NCBI GenBank assembly: GCA_009995455.1
Contig: JAACPJ010000005.1
Location: 1 to 64,000 of the forward strand
DNA: 64,000 bases
Origin: a bacterium
GTDB taxonomy: Bacteria > Patescibacteriota > Gracilibacteria > UBA4473
Reading direction: 5' to 3'
This document shows positions 7,991-16,668 of this stretch, one piece after another; the stretch's first letter is position 1, and each line of letters starts with the position of its first letter. Both the position numbers and the translations under genes were made by a program. The notes under the pieces were generated by a model. The model was not told where the DNA came from. It worked only from the letters and a program-made list of their open reading frames with translations, and did not search any database.

Positions 7991-8884
7991 ATGAAAATTG
8001 CTGCTATTTATAATACCGCTGCGAGCGAGGCTTTAAAACAAGATTTAAGACCTGTATTGGACGATTTTTTTAAAGCTAAAACGGTATATGAGCGTTATGA
8101 TTTTGACCCCGAAAATGAAAATTTTAATGATTTGTTAAAGTCTAAGTTAAACGTTGGTAAGTTTGATACGCTAGTGCTCGTGGGTGGAGATGGGACACTG
8201 CGTTCTGGGGTTAACTATCTGTACCATGAAAAATTAGTGGAATCTTTTAAAGTGGTTTTTATTCCTTACGGAACGGGAAACTTAATGCGTGACGCATTAG
8301 GACTACCAACAGAAACGGATTCGATTTTGAACGCTATTAAACCAGAAAAATTTAAAGTTTACCGGTATGGAATTTTTTGTGATGAAGTTTTTATGGTGGC
8401 GGCTTCGATCGGTAATATTTCGGCTTTAGCTGAAATAAATGATTTACCGTGGTTTAAAAAATTATTTGGGAAACTGAGTTACGTTTTGAAACTCATCGTT
8501 TCTGCGCCTGGATTTAAAAATAAATCCTTTGATGTCTCGTTTAACGACACCGAAAAAACCATTGAAGCGCATAGTATTTTAGTTGCACCGGGCGAATTTA
8601 TTGGTGGTTTTATGGAAGCGCCAAAAGTGACGGATAAAAAATTCTGCGTGATGTTTTTAAGTTTTGGGACTGATTGGTTGAAGCTCATTAAAGCCATTTT
8701 CTTTTTACTTTTTTTTGGCAAAACACCAAAGCCTGAAGTCTTTGAAACCAAGTCTATTACTATTAAAGGAAAGAATTTAACCCCATTACAAATTGATGGT
8801 GATTTAATTGATGATTCTCCAAGCGAGGTCTTTAATTTTTCTTTAGGGCAGCAAACCTTAAAAATCTTAAGTTTTAAAGACTAA
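7991..8884 (+). CDS. Diacylglycerol/lipid kinase family protein (YegS/DgkB-like)
   Basis: A 297-residue protein of the diacylglycerol kinase catalytic family, which phosphorylates lipid substrates with ATP. It shows the nucleotide-binding GGDGT motif (65-69), the PYGTGN motif (92-97) and the C-terminal IDGD motif (about 268-271) of YegS/DgkB proteins. Length fits the family. The lipid substrate cannot be deduced; it may recycle diacylglycerol in an organism that probably imports lipids. A -10 box TAGAAT (7977-7982) ends 8 nt before the ATG, suggesting a leaderless mRNA. It diverges from the helicase gene. Confidence 0.88.
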   Translation: MKIAAIYNTAASEALKQDLRPVLDDFFKAKTVYERYDFDPENENFNDLLKSKLNVGKFDTLVLVGGDGTLRSGVNYLYHEKLVESFKVVFIPYGTGNLMRDALGLPTETDSILNAIKPEKFKVYRYGIFCDEVFMVAASIGNISALAEINDLPWFKKLFGKLSYVLKLIVSAPGFKNKSFDVSFNDTEKTIEAHSILVAPGEFIGGFMEAPKVTDKKFCVMFLSFGTDWLKLIKAIFFLLFFGKTPKPEVFETKSITIKGKNLTPLQIDGDLIDDSPSEVFNFSLGQQTLKILSFKD

Positions 8885-8890
8885 ATTTAA

Positions 8891-8923
8891 TGAGGCAGAT
8901 TTGACGGCTTATGAGTTGCCTCA
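8891..8923 (+). promoter_or_regulatory. Inverted repeat upstream of pyrH
   Basis: TGAGGCA (8891-8897) and TGCCTCA (8917-8923) form a perfect 7-bp inverted repeat with a 19-nt loop containing a TTGACG box (8901-8906). It lies 30 bp before the pyrH start. It could be an operator or a 5'-leader hairpin; there is no T-run, so a terminator is unlikely. Confidence 0.3.
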
Positions 8924-8952
8924 AATGTAGCTTTAACTTAAACTCGCCGGCG

Positions 8953-9663
8953 ATGAAACCACAATACAAACGCATCCTACTAAAACTTTCTGGAGAGGCT
9001 TTACTGGGCGATAAAGAGTTTGGAATCGATTATGGAATTCTAGACCAAATTTGTTCGGAAGTAGAAGCAGTGCACAAAATGGGCGTTGAAATTGCCATTG
9101 TGATTGGAGCGGGAAATATTTGGAGAGGGAGTGATAATGGCGACTCAGGAATTGATCGAGTGCCATCAGATTATATTGGAATGCTGGGAACAGTAATGAA
9201 CTCGGTTGCGTTGCAAGCGCATTTAGAAAAGCGGGGTATTTATACGCGCGTTTGTTCGGCTTTAGATATTCCATCGGTTTCTGAAAGTTATATTCGACGA
9301 CGAGCTGAACGTCACCTAGAAAAAAATAGAATTGTTATTTGTGCGGCAGGAACAGGGAATCCTTATTTTACAACTGATTCAGCGGCGGCTTTAAGATCTT
9401 TAGAACTGGAGTGTGATGTGCTTTTAAAAGCGACCAATGTTGACGGTGTTTATGATTCAGATCCACGAATAAACCCAAACGCGACTCGATATAAATCGGT
9501 TACCTTTGATGAAGTTTTAGAAAAAAACTTGAAAGTTATGGACGGTACGGCAATTGCGCAGTGTCGTGATAATAAAATGCCTATTGTGGTTTTTAAACTT
9601 ATGGAACCCGGCAATATTTCAAAAGTTGTTTGTGGTGAAGACGTTGGTACAAGAATTAGTTAA
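8953..9663 (+). CDS. pyrH: UMP kinase
   Basis: A 236-residue amino-acid-kinase-fold UMP kinase converting UMP to UDP. Conserved segments are KRILLKLSGEALLG, IGAGNIWRG, AAGTGNPYFTTD (ATP site) and KATNVDGVYDSDP. An upstream in-frame ATG at 8911 would add 14 residues with no family match and contains the inverted-repeat arm, so the ATG at 8953 is preferred. PyrH is essential and retained even in reduced genomes that lack de novo pyrimidine synthesis. The next gene is convergent, 8 bp away. Confidence 0.95.
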   Translation: MKPQYKRILLKLSGEALLGDKEFGIDYGILDQICSEVEAVHKMGVEIAIVIGAGNIWRGSDNGDSGIDRVPSDYIGMLGTVMNSVALQAHLEKRGIYTRVCSALDIPSVSESYIRRRAERHLEKNRIVICAAGTGNPYFTTDSAAALRSLELECDVLLKATNVDGVYDSDPRINPNATRYKSVTFDEVLEKNLKVMDGTAIAQCRDNKMPIVVFKLMEPGNISKVVCGEDVGTRIS

Positions 9664-9671
9664 GTAATTCT

Positions 9672-10799
9672 TTAATCGAAGATCACATAATCAAAAGCCC
9701 CAATAGAGGTTCTTTCAGGAACTTCTATTTCAATTCGTTGTGAGAAATCTTCCTGATTTACATCTGAAACAACGGTATAAGTATTAAGTGGGAAATGTGT
9801 TGGCGTGCTGCCATCAACATCTAATTTAAGCTGAAATGGAATACCAGGAACTTTATTTCCGGTAACCGTGTCACTTAATTTTAATAGTGGGCGAATAGTT
9901 AACTGGTAATCGCTACAAGTTTCACCAATTCTCACAGGTGGATTTGGGCCGCCAGCGGCGAAACAAGTCCAAAAATAGTCGAGTGAATCTGGCTTGGCTC
10001 CTGGTAAAACGCTGCCCGGAATAGCCGCATTGGCCCTAATAACAATGCCTCCTGAACTTATTGAAAGGAGATCATTTTCACATATATAACCCTCATTGCC
10101 TAAAAATCCGCTACATTCTTCATTGTTAGTTGGAATAAAGGTTTGAACCCCTTGGACATTGTTTTTTCGGGTTAAAGACCAATCTATTAAAACTTCAGGA
10201 TCAGCACTGCTATCTCCAAAATCGAAAGAACCTTTAAGTGGATCAAACACTCCAGTTTGAAAGCCATAACGTTCTTCAAAATCAGTTAGAGCATCAGAAG
10301 TTGGAATATCTTCTGGGGTTTGAAAAAAGGTCAGTTCAAATTCATCGTTGATAAAGTTTGGTTCGTCGTAACGAGCGGCGCTTACTTGTGGAGCTTGTTG
10401 ACTTGGGTTGGTAGAGATATCCCATTTAAAAGGGATTTTATAGGTTTGACCTTCTTTCAGTATATCTACAAAAATGGCATCATTGTTAATGGCGTTATCA
10501 ACCTTGTCGGTTCGCCCTTCAATAGTCCAATTGGTGCTCGCGTTGATACTTGGGTGAGCGATTCTTTGCGAGGAGTGGGTGCCCGTAAAATTTACCCCGG
10601 AACCTCTTGAATTATGATGGAAAAAAGCCGCCTCAGCCCCTGATTCTGAAGCAAAAAAGAGCTGTGTACTTCTTTGTATATTAGAGGCCTGGTCTATAGA
10701 TCTTCCAATGGAAGTTAATGTCGCAAAAGCCAGACTAAGAACTAAAAGTGAAGTTCCCATAGAGATAAAAATCGAGATGCCTTCAACTTTTGTTTTCAT
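9672..10799 (-). CDS. PilX-like minor pilin/prepilin-type surface protein
   Basis: A 375-residue protein with one N-terminal hydrophobic helix (about 9-30) followed by the PilX_N-like stretch (SIDQASNIQRSTQLFFASESGAEAA), in which the helix leads into an alpha-1 segment rich in Gln, Ser, Glu and Ala. The remainder is a beta-rich, Asn/Pro/Asp-rich extracellular domain with several cysteines. PilX-type proteins are minor components of type IV pili. No prepilin peptidase or pilin operon surrounds it; pilT is 24 kb away. The exact family assignment is moderate because the sequence lacks a textbook prepilin cleavage site. Confidence 0.6.
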   Translation of the reverse strand: MKTKVEGISIFISMGTSLLVLSLAFATLTSIGRSIDQASNIQRSTQLFFASESGAEAAFFHHNSRGSGVNFTGTHSSQRIAHPSINASTNWTIEGRTDKVDNAINNDAIFVDILKEGQTYKIPFKWDISTNPSQQAPQVSAARYDEPNFINDEFELTFFQTPEDIPTSDALTDFEERYGFQTGVFDPLKGSFDFGDSSADPEVLIDWSLTRKNNVQGVQTFIPTNNEECSGFLGNEGYICENDLLSISSGGIVIRANAAIPGSVLPGAKPDSLDYFWTCFAAGGPNPPVRIGETCSDYQLTIRPLLKLSDTVTGNKVPGIPFQLKLDVDGSTPTHFPLNTYTVVSDVNQEDFSQRIEIEVPERTSIGAFDYVIFD

Positions 10800-10885
10800 A
10801 TTTACCGCCTTATTTTAGCATTTATTAAAGTATTTAGCGATTTCTTTTCTAGCTGATTCAAGCAAAGGGTATTACAATTTGATTG

Positions 10886-12397
10886 ATGAAAAAAGTATAC
10901 CTCGTGATTTTAGATGGATTTGGATTAGCCGAACCGGGTAAAGGAAATGCTGTGACACTTGCCCAAACGCCCTTTTTAGATTCGCTTTTACCCGCGGATA
11001 AAATATCTCATTTAAAAGCCCATGGTCATAGTGTTGGGTTGCCTGAATTTCAAATGGGAGGTTCTGAAGTTGGTCATGTAACAATTGGCGCCGGACGGCC
11101 AGTAAAACATATTTTAACAAAAATTAATGATGAAATAGAAGCGGGTACTTTTTTTGAGAAAGAAAATTTGAAAGATTTATTTACTAAAGCGCAAAAGAAA
11201 GGACGGATTCATTTTCTAGGACTCGCGAGTGATGGTGGGATTCATAGTTTTCTGCCGCACTTATTTGGCCTGAGCAAAATGGCCAAAAAATTTAAGATAC
11301 CAGAAGTCTATGTGCACAGCTTTTTAGATGGGCGTGATGTGCCAGAGCGAACCGCTAAGACTTATCTTTCGGAAATTGAAAAACATGAAGTGGGAACTAT
11401 GGCGACGATTGGCGGGCGATTTTTTGGCATGGATCGTGACACCAATTGGGATCGAACCAAAGAAGCTTATGATGTTTTGACAAGCAAAAAGAAAGAAGCT
11501 ACCGATAAAAATTGGGAAACTTTGATTGATGAATTTTATAAAGAAGGGAAGAAATCAGACTATTATTTCCCCCCTCATTTGTTACATAAAAACGGTCAGA
11601 TTGAAGAAGATGATGTCGTTATTTGTTTTAATTTTAGAACGGATCGTATGCGCCAAATAATGGCCGCTTTTTGTGATGAAGAATTTGAAGGATTTGATAG
11701 ACCTTTTGTTTGTGATCCCACTAATTTTGGAATCTTTGGAAATTATTATGATCGGGCTAACATTATATTTTCGCTCTCTTCTGAGCCGATTAAAAATACG
11801 CTTGGGCAACTGGTTTCAGAGGCTGGAGGCAATCAATTAAGAGTCGCTGAAACTGACAAAGTAAATCACGTAACCTTCTTTTTCTCTGGGGAAAAGAAAG
11901 AACTGTTTGAAGGAGAAGATCGAATTCTGGTCGATAGTCCTAAGGTACCAAGTTACGCGGATGCCCCTGAAATGTCAGCGGCTGAGCACACGACTAAAAC
12001 GATCGCTAGAATCAAATCAGATAATTTAAACTTAGTCGTTCATAATTATGCCAATGGAGATTTAGTCGGTCATTCAGCTGATATTCCAGCCACTATTAAA
12101 GCGGTGGAAACTTTAGATCGTGAATTACAAAGATTGATTCCGGTGGTTCAGGCCCAAGGTTTTGATTTAATTATTACAGCTGATCATGGAAATTGTGAAG
12201 AAATGATTATGCCTGATGGGGTAACACCGTGCCCAACTCATTCTAAAAATTTAGTGCCGTTTAGGCTTATTAAAGCCGATGGCTCTGAACCAGCGTTAAT
12301 GAAAGAAGGCACCTTAGCCGATGTCGCTCCAACGATTTGTGAGTTATTAGAGATTGAAAAACCAGAAGAAATGTCGGGCCATAGTTTGATCATTTGA
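10886..12397 (+). CDS. gpmI: 2,3-bisphosphoglycerate-independent phosphoglycerate mutase
   Basis: A 503-residue alkaline-phosphatase-superfamily enzyme interconverting 3- and 2-phosphoglycerate in glycolysis with two metal ions. Visible signatures are LVILDGFG with Asp10, the phosphoserine site MGGSEVGH (Ser60), HSFLDGRDVPERTA, CFNFRTDRMRQI, and late metal ligands in TADHGNCEEM and PTHSKNLVPF. The ATG at 10886 is chosen over the adjacent TTG at 10883. A -10 box TACAAT ends 7 nt before this ATG, implying a leaderless mRNA. It ends in TGA, evidence that UGA is a stop in this genome. Confidence 0.96.
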   Translation: MKKVYLVILDGFGLAEPGKGNAVTLAQTPFLDSLLPADKISHLKAHGHSVGLPEFQMGGSEVGHVTIGAGRPVKHILTKINDEIEAGTFFEKENLKDLFTKAQKKGRIHFLGLASDGGIHSFLPHLFGLSKMAKKFKIPEVYVHSFLDGRDVPERTAKTYLSEIEKHEVGTMATIGGRFFGMDRDTNWDRTKEAYDVLTSKKKEATDKNWETLIDEFYKEGKKSDYYFPPHLLHKNGQIEEDDVVICFNFRTDRMRQIMAAFCDEEFEGFDRPFVCDPTNFGIFGNYYDRANIIFSLSSEPIKNTLGQLVSEAGGNQLRVAETDKVNHVTFFFSGEKKELFEGEDRILVDSPKVPSYADAPEMSAAEHTTKTIARIKSDNLNLVVHNYANGDLVGHSADIPATIKAVETLDRELQRLIPVVQAQGFDLIITADHGNCEEMIMPDGVTPCPTHSKNLVPFRLIKADGSEPALMKEGTLADVAPTICELLEIEKPEEMSGHSLII

Positions 12398-12424
12398 TTT
12401 TCTTCATGGGGAGCTAAATGGAAT

Positions 12425-13687
12425 TTATTTAAGTAAATCTTTCAGTTTGTCTTCATCTAATTTTGGCCCAATACCGGCGAAGCGGAAGTTTTCGGGTTTG
12501 AGTAATTCTTTGGCGAGTTTGTTTACGTCTTCAAGTTTTACGGCTCGTACCTTTTCTTTCCAGTCTTCATAAGTTTCTACACTGCCATAAAGCAGCACGT
12601 TTTTAGCATATTCGTGGGCTACGTCTTCTGTGTCTTCGGTGCTAAGGTCTGTTTTCCCAACAATATAATTAATGGCTTTTTCGCACTCTAATTGTGAAAT
12701 CCCTTTTTCTGAAATTTCATCATATTCATGACGGATCGCTTCGACCGCTTTCAGAACTTCACTTACTTTAACGCCCGCTCGAGTCGTCATTAAGCCCGTA
12801 TCAGAATATTCATCCACATTGGTTCTAATTGAGTAACACAAACCTTGGGTTTCTCGTACCCGTTGAAACATGCGCGAGCTCATATTCCCTCCTAAAGCCA
12901 CTCCAAGCACCTTTAAAGCTGGAAATAAGGGGTCGGTTTCGGCTGGTGTTTGGACGCCAAAAGATAGATGATATTGCTCGGTTTTTTTAACGCGAAGTTT
13001 GATCTTGTCGGTCGCAAAACTTGCCTCAAATTTAGTTGGTGGAATTCCCCGTGGTTTGTCGCTTACTGGGAACATTTTTTCCATTTTATCGAGCGTCGTT
13101 TTATCTACCGCTCCAGCGCAAACGATAATCATGTTATCGGCGGTATATTGAGATTCTTTATAATCTACAAAAGCTTCACGTGTTATGTTTTTAATCACTT
13201 CAGCGGTCCCAATTTGATCCCATCCGAGTGGTTGATCACCAAAGACTAAGCGCTCAAAATCCCAACTAATTTGATACATCGGTGCGTCTTGATACATGGC
13301 CATTTCTTCCAAAATAACGCCGCGCTCCTTTTCAATTTCTTGTGCCGGAAAAGTCGCTTCAATTAACATATCAGATAACACATCAAGTGATGTATCTAAA
13401 TTTTCTTTGCCGGATTTTACATAATAGCCAGCATATTCTTTGCCCGTAAAAGCATTAAATTCGCCACCAAAACTATCAACCGCTTCGCTGACTTCTATTG
13501 GTGTTTTGTACTTCTTAGCGCCTTTAAAGAACATGTGTTCTAGAAAATGTGAGAGCCCTGTGTTTTCTTTGCTTTCGTAGCGTGAGCCCGCACCAACGAG
13601 CACAAGGGTTGTGACAACGTTGGTTCCAGGCATTGAAATAGCCTGCAGTCTCAGTCCGGATTTGGTAGTTCTTTCAAAAAGTTTCAT
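12425..13687 (-). CDS. M16 family zinc metallopeptidase
   Basis: A 420-residue insulinase/processing-peptidase-like protein. The inverted zinc motif HxxEH is present (His47, Glu50, His51 in HFLEHMFF), with the downstream acidic stretch (ERGVILEEMAMYQD) and the inactive C-terminal half typical of M16B proteins that act as a clamshell. No signal peptide, so it is probably cytoplasmic and degrades peptides. An ATG at 13687 is preferred over an in-frame TTG at 13690. A -10-like TAAGCT lies 7 nt before this ATG, directly after the T-run of the upstream terminator. Confidence 0.92.
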   Translation of the reverse strand: MKLFERTTKSGLRLQAISMPGTNVVTTLVLVGAGSRYESKENTGLSHFLEHMFFKGAKKYKTPIEVSEAVDSFGGEFNAFTGKEYAGYYVKSGKENLDTSLDVLSDMLIEATFPAQEIEKERGVILEEMAMYQDAPMYQISWDFERLVFGDQPLGWDQIGTAEVIKNITREAFVDYKESQYTADNMIIVCAGAVDKTTLDKMEKMFPVSDKPRGIPPTKFEASFATDKIKLRVKKTEQYHLSFGVQTPAETDPLFPALKVLGVALGGNMSSRMFQRVRETQGLCYSIRTNVDEYSDTGLMTTRAGVKVSEVLKAVEAIRHEYDEISEKGISQLECEKAINYIVGKTDLSTEDTEDVAHEYAKNVLLYGSVETYEDWKEKVRAVKLEDVNKLAKELLKPENFRFAGIGPKLDEDKLKDLLK

Positions 13688-13704
13688 CAAGCTGAGCTTA
13701 CAAA

Positions 13705-13734
13705 AAAAAACCTAAGTGGCTACTTAGGTTTTTT
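13705..13734. terminator. Bidirectional intrinsic terminator
   Basis: A 13-bp perfect stem (13705-13717 with 13722-13734; core AACCTAAGT/ACTTAGGTT) closes a GGCT loop and has A/T runs on both sides. It ends transcription of the large surface-protein gene to its right on the minus strand. It stands only 17 bp before the start of the M16 peptidase gene, which must use its own promoter or read-through. Confidence 0.88.
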
Positions 13735-13784
13735 AAATGTGAGATATGAAATTTAACTCTTTTGGTTTTAAATTTCAGACAAGA

Positions 13785-15467
13785 TTATTGAGCTTTAGTT
13801 TTAGAAATAACTTCCACTAATTTGTAGGTATAAGCCCCTGCATCAGCTGGAACTGGTTCTGGTCTATTAAATCTTTCAATTTTTAGTTCGTAATTATAAC
13901 CGGCTTCAAATTCGAATCCTTCAATTTGATCGTACCAATTTAGGCCATCAACCACCAAACATTCCATTGGTCCAACCCCCATACAATCTCTGGTTTGTGG
14001 TGCGACGTTAACGACCATGATTTCACCGCTTGAAATTGCCGCTTGAGCGCCACCTTCAACTTCGTACTTAACGACCACGTTATTTTTTGTAGTAGCGTTA
14101 ATTCGTCCTTGAATAAAATCTCTTGTCGTTGGTTGTGTTCTTCCATCTTTCTCAATGACCCGGAAAGGGACATTATTAATTTCAGCGAGTTCGATAGCTT
14201 CTTCAACCGTTAAGCCAATAAAATCTGGCTCCATAGGAACCACTTCCATCATTTCTTCTCCGCCGCCTTCAACTTCGTAATCAACGACAAAGTTATTTTC
14301 AACGATTGCGTTGATTCGTCCCATTCTAAAATCTTCAGTCGTAGGTTGCATTTGACCGTCAATCATCACCACTCGGAAAGGAATTTCATTGATGTCAGCT
14401 AATTCCATCGCTTGTTCAACCGTCAGCCCAATGTAATCAGGAGATACCGGCATGATTTCAAGTACTTCTTCTTCACCGCCTTCAACTTCGTAATCAACTA
14501 CAATGTCGCCTTCAACGCTCGCGTTGATTCGACCTGGTCGGTAATCCATTGTGATTGGCAAAAATTCACCATCTCTCATAGTAACTCTGAATGGAACCCC
14601 GTTTGTTTCGGCTAGTTCCATAGCTTGTTCCACACTTAAACCTACGTAATCAGGAGTTATAGGCATTACTTCAATAATTTCTTCTTCTGAGCCTTCAACG
14701 TTGTAATCAACCACAATGTCATTTTCAACCGTAGCGTTAATTCGGCCAGGTCGGTAATCCATAGTGGCTGGCAAAGGTTGCCCGTCCATCATGGTTACTC
14801 TAAACGGCACTCCATAAATAGCCGCTAATGTTTGCGCTTGTTCAACGTTTAAACCAATATATGGCATCTCTGTTTGTGTCGTAGTATCTTCTGCAGTAAG
14901 CGTGTTAATCATCATTTGCATTTCAGTAACGGTGAGAACGTCACTTGGTTGAATATCTTCACGTGGTGCTGCACCTAAACGACTTAACGTTTGAATGTAC
15001 CCCCCATACCAAGTTGGGTGCATTTCTTTCGTCATTGGAAGCTCAAAAGCCAGAGTGGCAATTTTTGCGGCTTCAGCGTAAGTAATTTCTTGTTCTGGCT
15101 TAAAAGTGCCATCTGGGTTTCCCCCTACAATGTTTCGGCATGAAGCCACTTGCAAAGCATTTCCATAAGAAGCCGACCAGTCAACGTCAGCGTAGTTGTA
15201 GGCCATTCGGCATTGCATGCTTACACTTTCGGCTGCCTCCATAATTTTTTGTAAAAAATCAGCTCTGGTAACAGCGGGCATTTTGGTACAGTAAGTTTCT
15301 TCATACCATTCCATAAAACTTCCCCCTAACTCGTTACATTCCATTTTGGTGTTGGCTTCTAAAAATTGAGTGCCTTCCATAAAAGAAAGCGCATTGGCAG
15401 AGGGGGCATGGAATAAAACTCCCATAGCCGTTAAGACTAAACCGTAAGTAGTAATGTTGGTTTTCAT
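13785..15467 (-). CDS. Secreted SLH/I78-inhibitor-repeat/DUF4377 surface protein
   Basis: A 560-residue secreted protein. A signal peptide (1-26, ending ANA) is followed by an S-layer-homology-like region (about 66-195, with NIVGGNPDGTFKPEQEITYA), which usually binds cell wall. Four tandem about 70-residue repeats follow (203-258, 273-329, 343-399, 415-471), each beginning YIGLxVEQA and containing TMDYRPGRIN or a variant, the signature of the peptidase inhibitor I78 family. Acidic EEEIIEV linkers join them. The C terminus (484-556) matches DUF4377 (APQTRDCMGVGPMECLVVDG, GFEFEAGYNYELKI). It probably protects the cell surface from host or community proteases; this function is inferred. A TTGCGA-N18-TAAGAT promoter lies upstream. 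Confidence 0.82.
   Translation of the reverse strand: MKTNITTYGLVLTAMGVLFHAPSANALSFMEGTQFLEANTKMECNELGGSFMEWYEETYCTKMPAVTRADFLQKIMEAAESVSMQCRMAYNYADVDWSASYGNALQVASCRNIVGGNPDGTFKPEQEITYAEAAKIATLAFELPMTKEMHPTWYGGYIQTLSRLGAAPREDIQPSDVLTVTEMQMMINTLTAEDTTTQTEMPYIGLNVEQAQTLAAIYGVPFRVTMMDGQPLPATMDYRPGRINATVENDIVVDYNVEGSEEEIIEVMPITPDYVGLSVEQAMELAETNGVPFRVTMRDGEFLPITMDYRPGRINASVEGDIVVDYEVEGGEEEVLEIMPVSPDYIGLTVEQAMELADINEIPFRVVMIDGQMQPTTEDFRMGRINAIVENNFVVDYEVEGGGEEMMEVVPMEPDFIGLTVEEAIELAEINNVPFRVIEKDGRTQPTTRDFIQGRINATTKNNVVVKYEVEGGAQAAISSGEIMVVNVAPQTRDCMGVGPMECLVVDGLNWYDQIEGFEFEAGYNYELKIERFNRPEPVPADAGAYTYKLVEVISKTKAQ
14055..14861 (-). repeat. Four tandem about 210-bp coding repeats (I78-like domains)
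   Basis: The DNA coding for residues 203-471 of the surface protein consists of four imperfect tandem units of about 210 bp. The first two are the most alike and the fourth the most diverged. Such repeats can expand or contract by recombination, so copy number may vary between strains. Confidence 0.8.
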
Positions 15468-15626
15468 GATTAATAAGTTATAAAAATATTTCTTTTTTCG
15501 TCTGCGGTATCTTAAACGAGCGAAAAGTTAATTCGCAACAACTTTTTAATGAATAATTTGAAATTTAGTGGGAAAAAGCAGTTTTTGCCTTTTGTTAAAA
15601 GGAGGATTATTATCAATTTAAAAATT

Positions 15627-16103
15627 ATGGAAAATATTAAATCAGATCAAAGTGTTATTGTTCGCGAGGCCTTTATTCTACCAGTTTTTAAGGTGATTTT
15701 ATCTCAATTTTTCTTAGGGAATATCTTCTTTTTACTGGTGACTTTTTATGAAATTGAATCGGTTATGGCGAGCATGATTTTATTTAACGCCTTAGAGGGT
15801 TCACAAATTTTATTAAGTGTGGCGATTTTTTTAGCTTGGTATCATCGTTCATATGAAATTTCTACGAATGAAATAGAAATTAAATCAGGATTAATACTGC
15901 AAAAAACCGCTTCTTATTCTTTAAATCATTTAGAATCGGTTACTTTTAGAAAAACTATGGGCGGTATTTTTTTTAACTATGGAAATGTGAAAGTATCGCT
16001 TCATTATGGCACCGATAGCAAAGTGATACACATAAACAACGTTAAAGAGCCGGTTAAATACGCTAAGTTATTAAATCAAAAATTAAAAAAACATACCCGG
16101 TAG
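15627..16103 (+). CDS. Membrane protein with bacterial PH domain (bPH2-like)
   Basis: A protein of about 158 residues with two transmembrane helices (VFKVILSQFFLGNIFFLLVT and the SQILLSVAIFLAW segment) followed by a bPH2-type domain (YEISTNEIEIKSGLILQKTASYSL, then IFFNYGNVKVS). bPH2 proteins are membrane-anchored and of unclear role. A paralogue with the same layout is at 57895. The ATG at 15627 begins the family-like part; an earlier in-frame ATG at 15549 would add 26 basic residues. Its last codons lie inside the terminator of the convergent tRNA genes. Confidence 0.7.
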   Translation: MENIKSDQSVIVREAFILPVFKVILSQFFLGNIFFLLVTFYEIESVMASMILFNALEGSQILLSVAIFLAWYHRSYEISTNEIEIKSGLILQKTASYSLNHLESVTFRKTMGGIFFNYGNVKVSLHYGTDSKVIHINNVKEPVKYAKLLNQKLKKHTR

Positions 16104-16109
16104 GTATGT
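16084..16109 (-). terminator. Intrinsic terminator of the tRNA-Ala/tRNA-Lys unit
   Basis: On the minus strand ACATACC-TACCG-GGTATGT forms a 7-bp stem (16091-16109) followed by seven T residues. It sits 10 bp beyond the CCA end of tRNA-Lys. The same bases encode the final residues and stop codon of the convergent PH-domain gene. Confidence 0.9.
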
Positions 16110-16118
16110 AATAAAAAA

Positions 16119-16193
16119 TGGTGGGTGGGGCGAGGATCGAACTCGCGGCCAACTGGTTAAAAGCCAGATGCTCTACCACTGAGCTACCCACCC
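16119..16193 (-). tRNA. tRNA-Lys (anticodon UUU), CCA encoded
   Basis: A 75-nt cloverleaf on the minus strand: acceptor GGGTGGG/CCCACCC, D-arm GCTC/GAGC, anticodon loop CTTTTAA, T-arm GCGAG-TTCGATC-CTCGC, and an encoded CCA. It is cotranscribed with the tRNA-Ala gene 29 bp upstream and shares the terminator at 16084-16109. Confidence 0.96.
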
Positions 16194-16222
16194 ATCAGAA
16201 GATGGGAAAACTTTGTTAAATT

Positions 16223-16299
16223 TGGTGGAGCCTATCGGAGTCGAACCGATGACCTCCTGCGTGCAAGGCAGGCGCTCTAGCCAGCTGAGCTAAGGCCCC
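16223..16299 (-). tRNA. tRNA-Ala (anticodon UGC), CCA encoded
   Basis: A 77-nt cloverleaf on the minus strand: acceptor GGGGCCT/AGGCTCC (one G-U pair), anticodon stem CCTGC/GCAGG with loop CTTGCAC, T-loop TTCGACT, and an encoded CCA. First gene of a two-tRNA unit. Confidence 0.96.
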
Positions 16300-16327
16300 G
16301 TTAATTTAACGAACTGTGATTATAATA

Positions 16328-16564
16328 CTAAACGCCTGGAATCATTGGGCCAAGAGTGGCCTGAAGAAAGGCTTGTAATCCGCCGGTGAGCCACATAAAC
16401 GATAGAATCGAAATGGCTAACCCCATGAGCTTTACGAAAGTGTAGGTGCCGCCAGAGAGGAACCAACGCTCCGCGAAGTCAAAACGACCGGTGAAGTCTA
16501 CGACGGGTTTGGTATAGACAATCATTAGAATGCCCCCCACAATCAGGATTAAGCTTATAAGCAT
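16328..16564 (-). CDS. Small two-helix membrane protein
   Basis: A 78-residue protein with an N-terminal transmembrane helix (LISLILIVGGILMIVYT), a short central stretch FTGRFDFAERWFLSGGTYTFVKL and a second helix. I do not recognise a named family; the central GGTYTF-type stretch resembles small conserved membrane proteins seen in CPR genomes, from memory. It diverges from the first pilin cluster, so a role with that envelope system is possible but unproven. Confidence 0.7.
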   Translation of the reverse strand: MLISLILIVGGILMIVYTKPVVDFTGRFDFAERWFLSGGTYTFVKLMGLAISILSFMWLTGGLQAFLQATLGPMIPGV

Positions 16565-16633
16565 GTGCAGACACGAAAAGAACTACCACAGTAGCCAGAT
16601 ATTAGGAGTACGCGGGCTTTTGTCAAAATTTAG

Positions 16634-16662
16634 TTGTAAAAATAGCTTACAGCCGCTATAAT
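16634..16662 (+). promoter_or_regulatory. Sigma70-type promoter, leaderless
   Basis: TTGTAA (16634-16639), 17-nt spacer, TATAAT (16657-16662). Only 6 nt separate the -10 box from the ATG at 16669, so transcription would begin at or next to the start codon. Confidence 0.8.
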
Positions 16663-16668
16663 AGTGGG

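Noticed and set aside
13785-15467. Reading the four repeats as PASTA domains
   Set aside because: The VGLxVEQAxxL start resembles PASTA, but the downstream TMDYRPGRIN plus hydrophobic strand fits I78 better and PASTA proteins do not carry that motif; left as a check in the finding.
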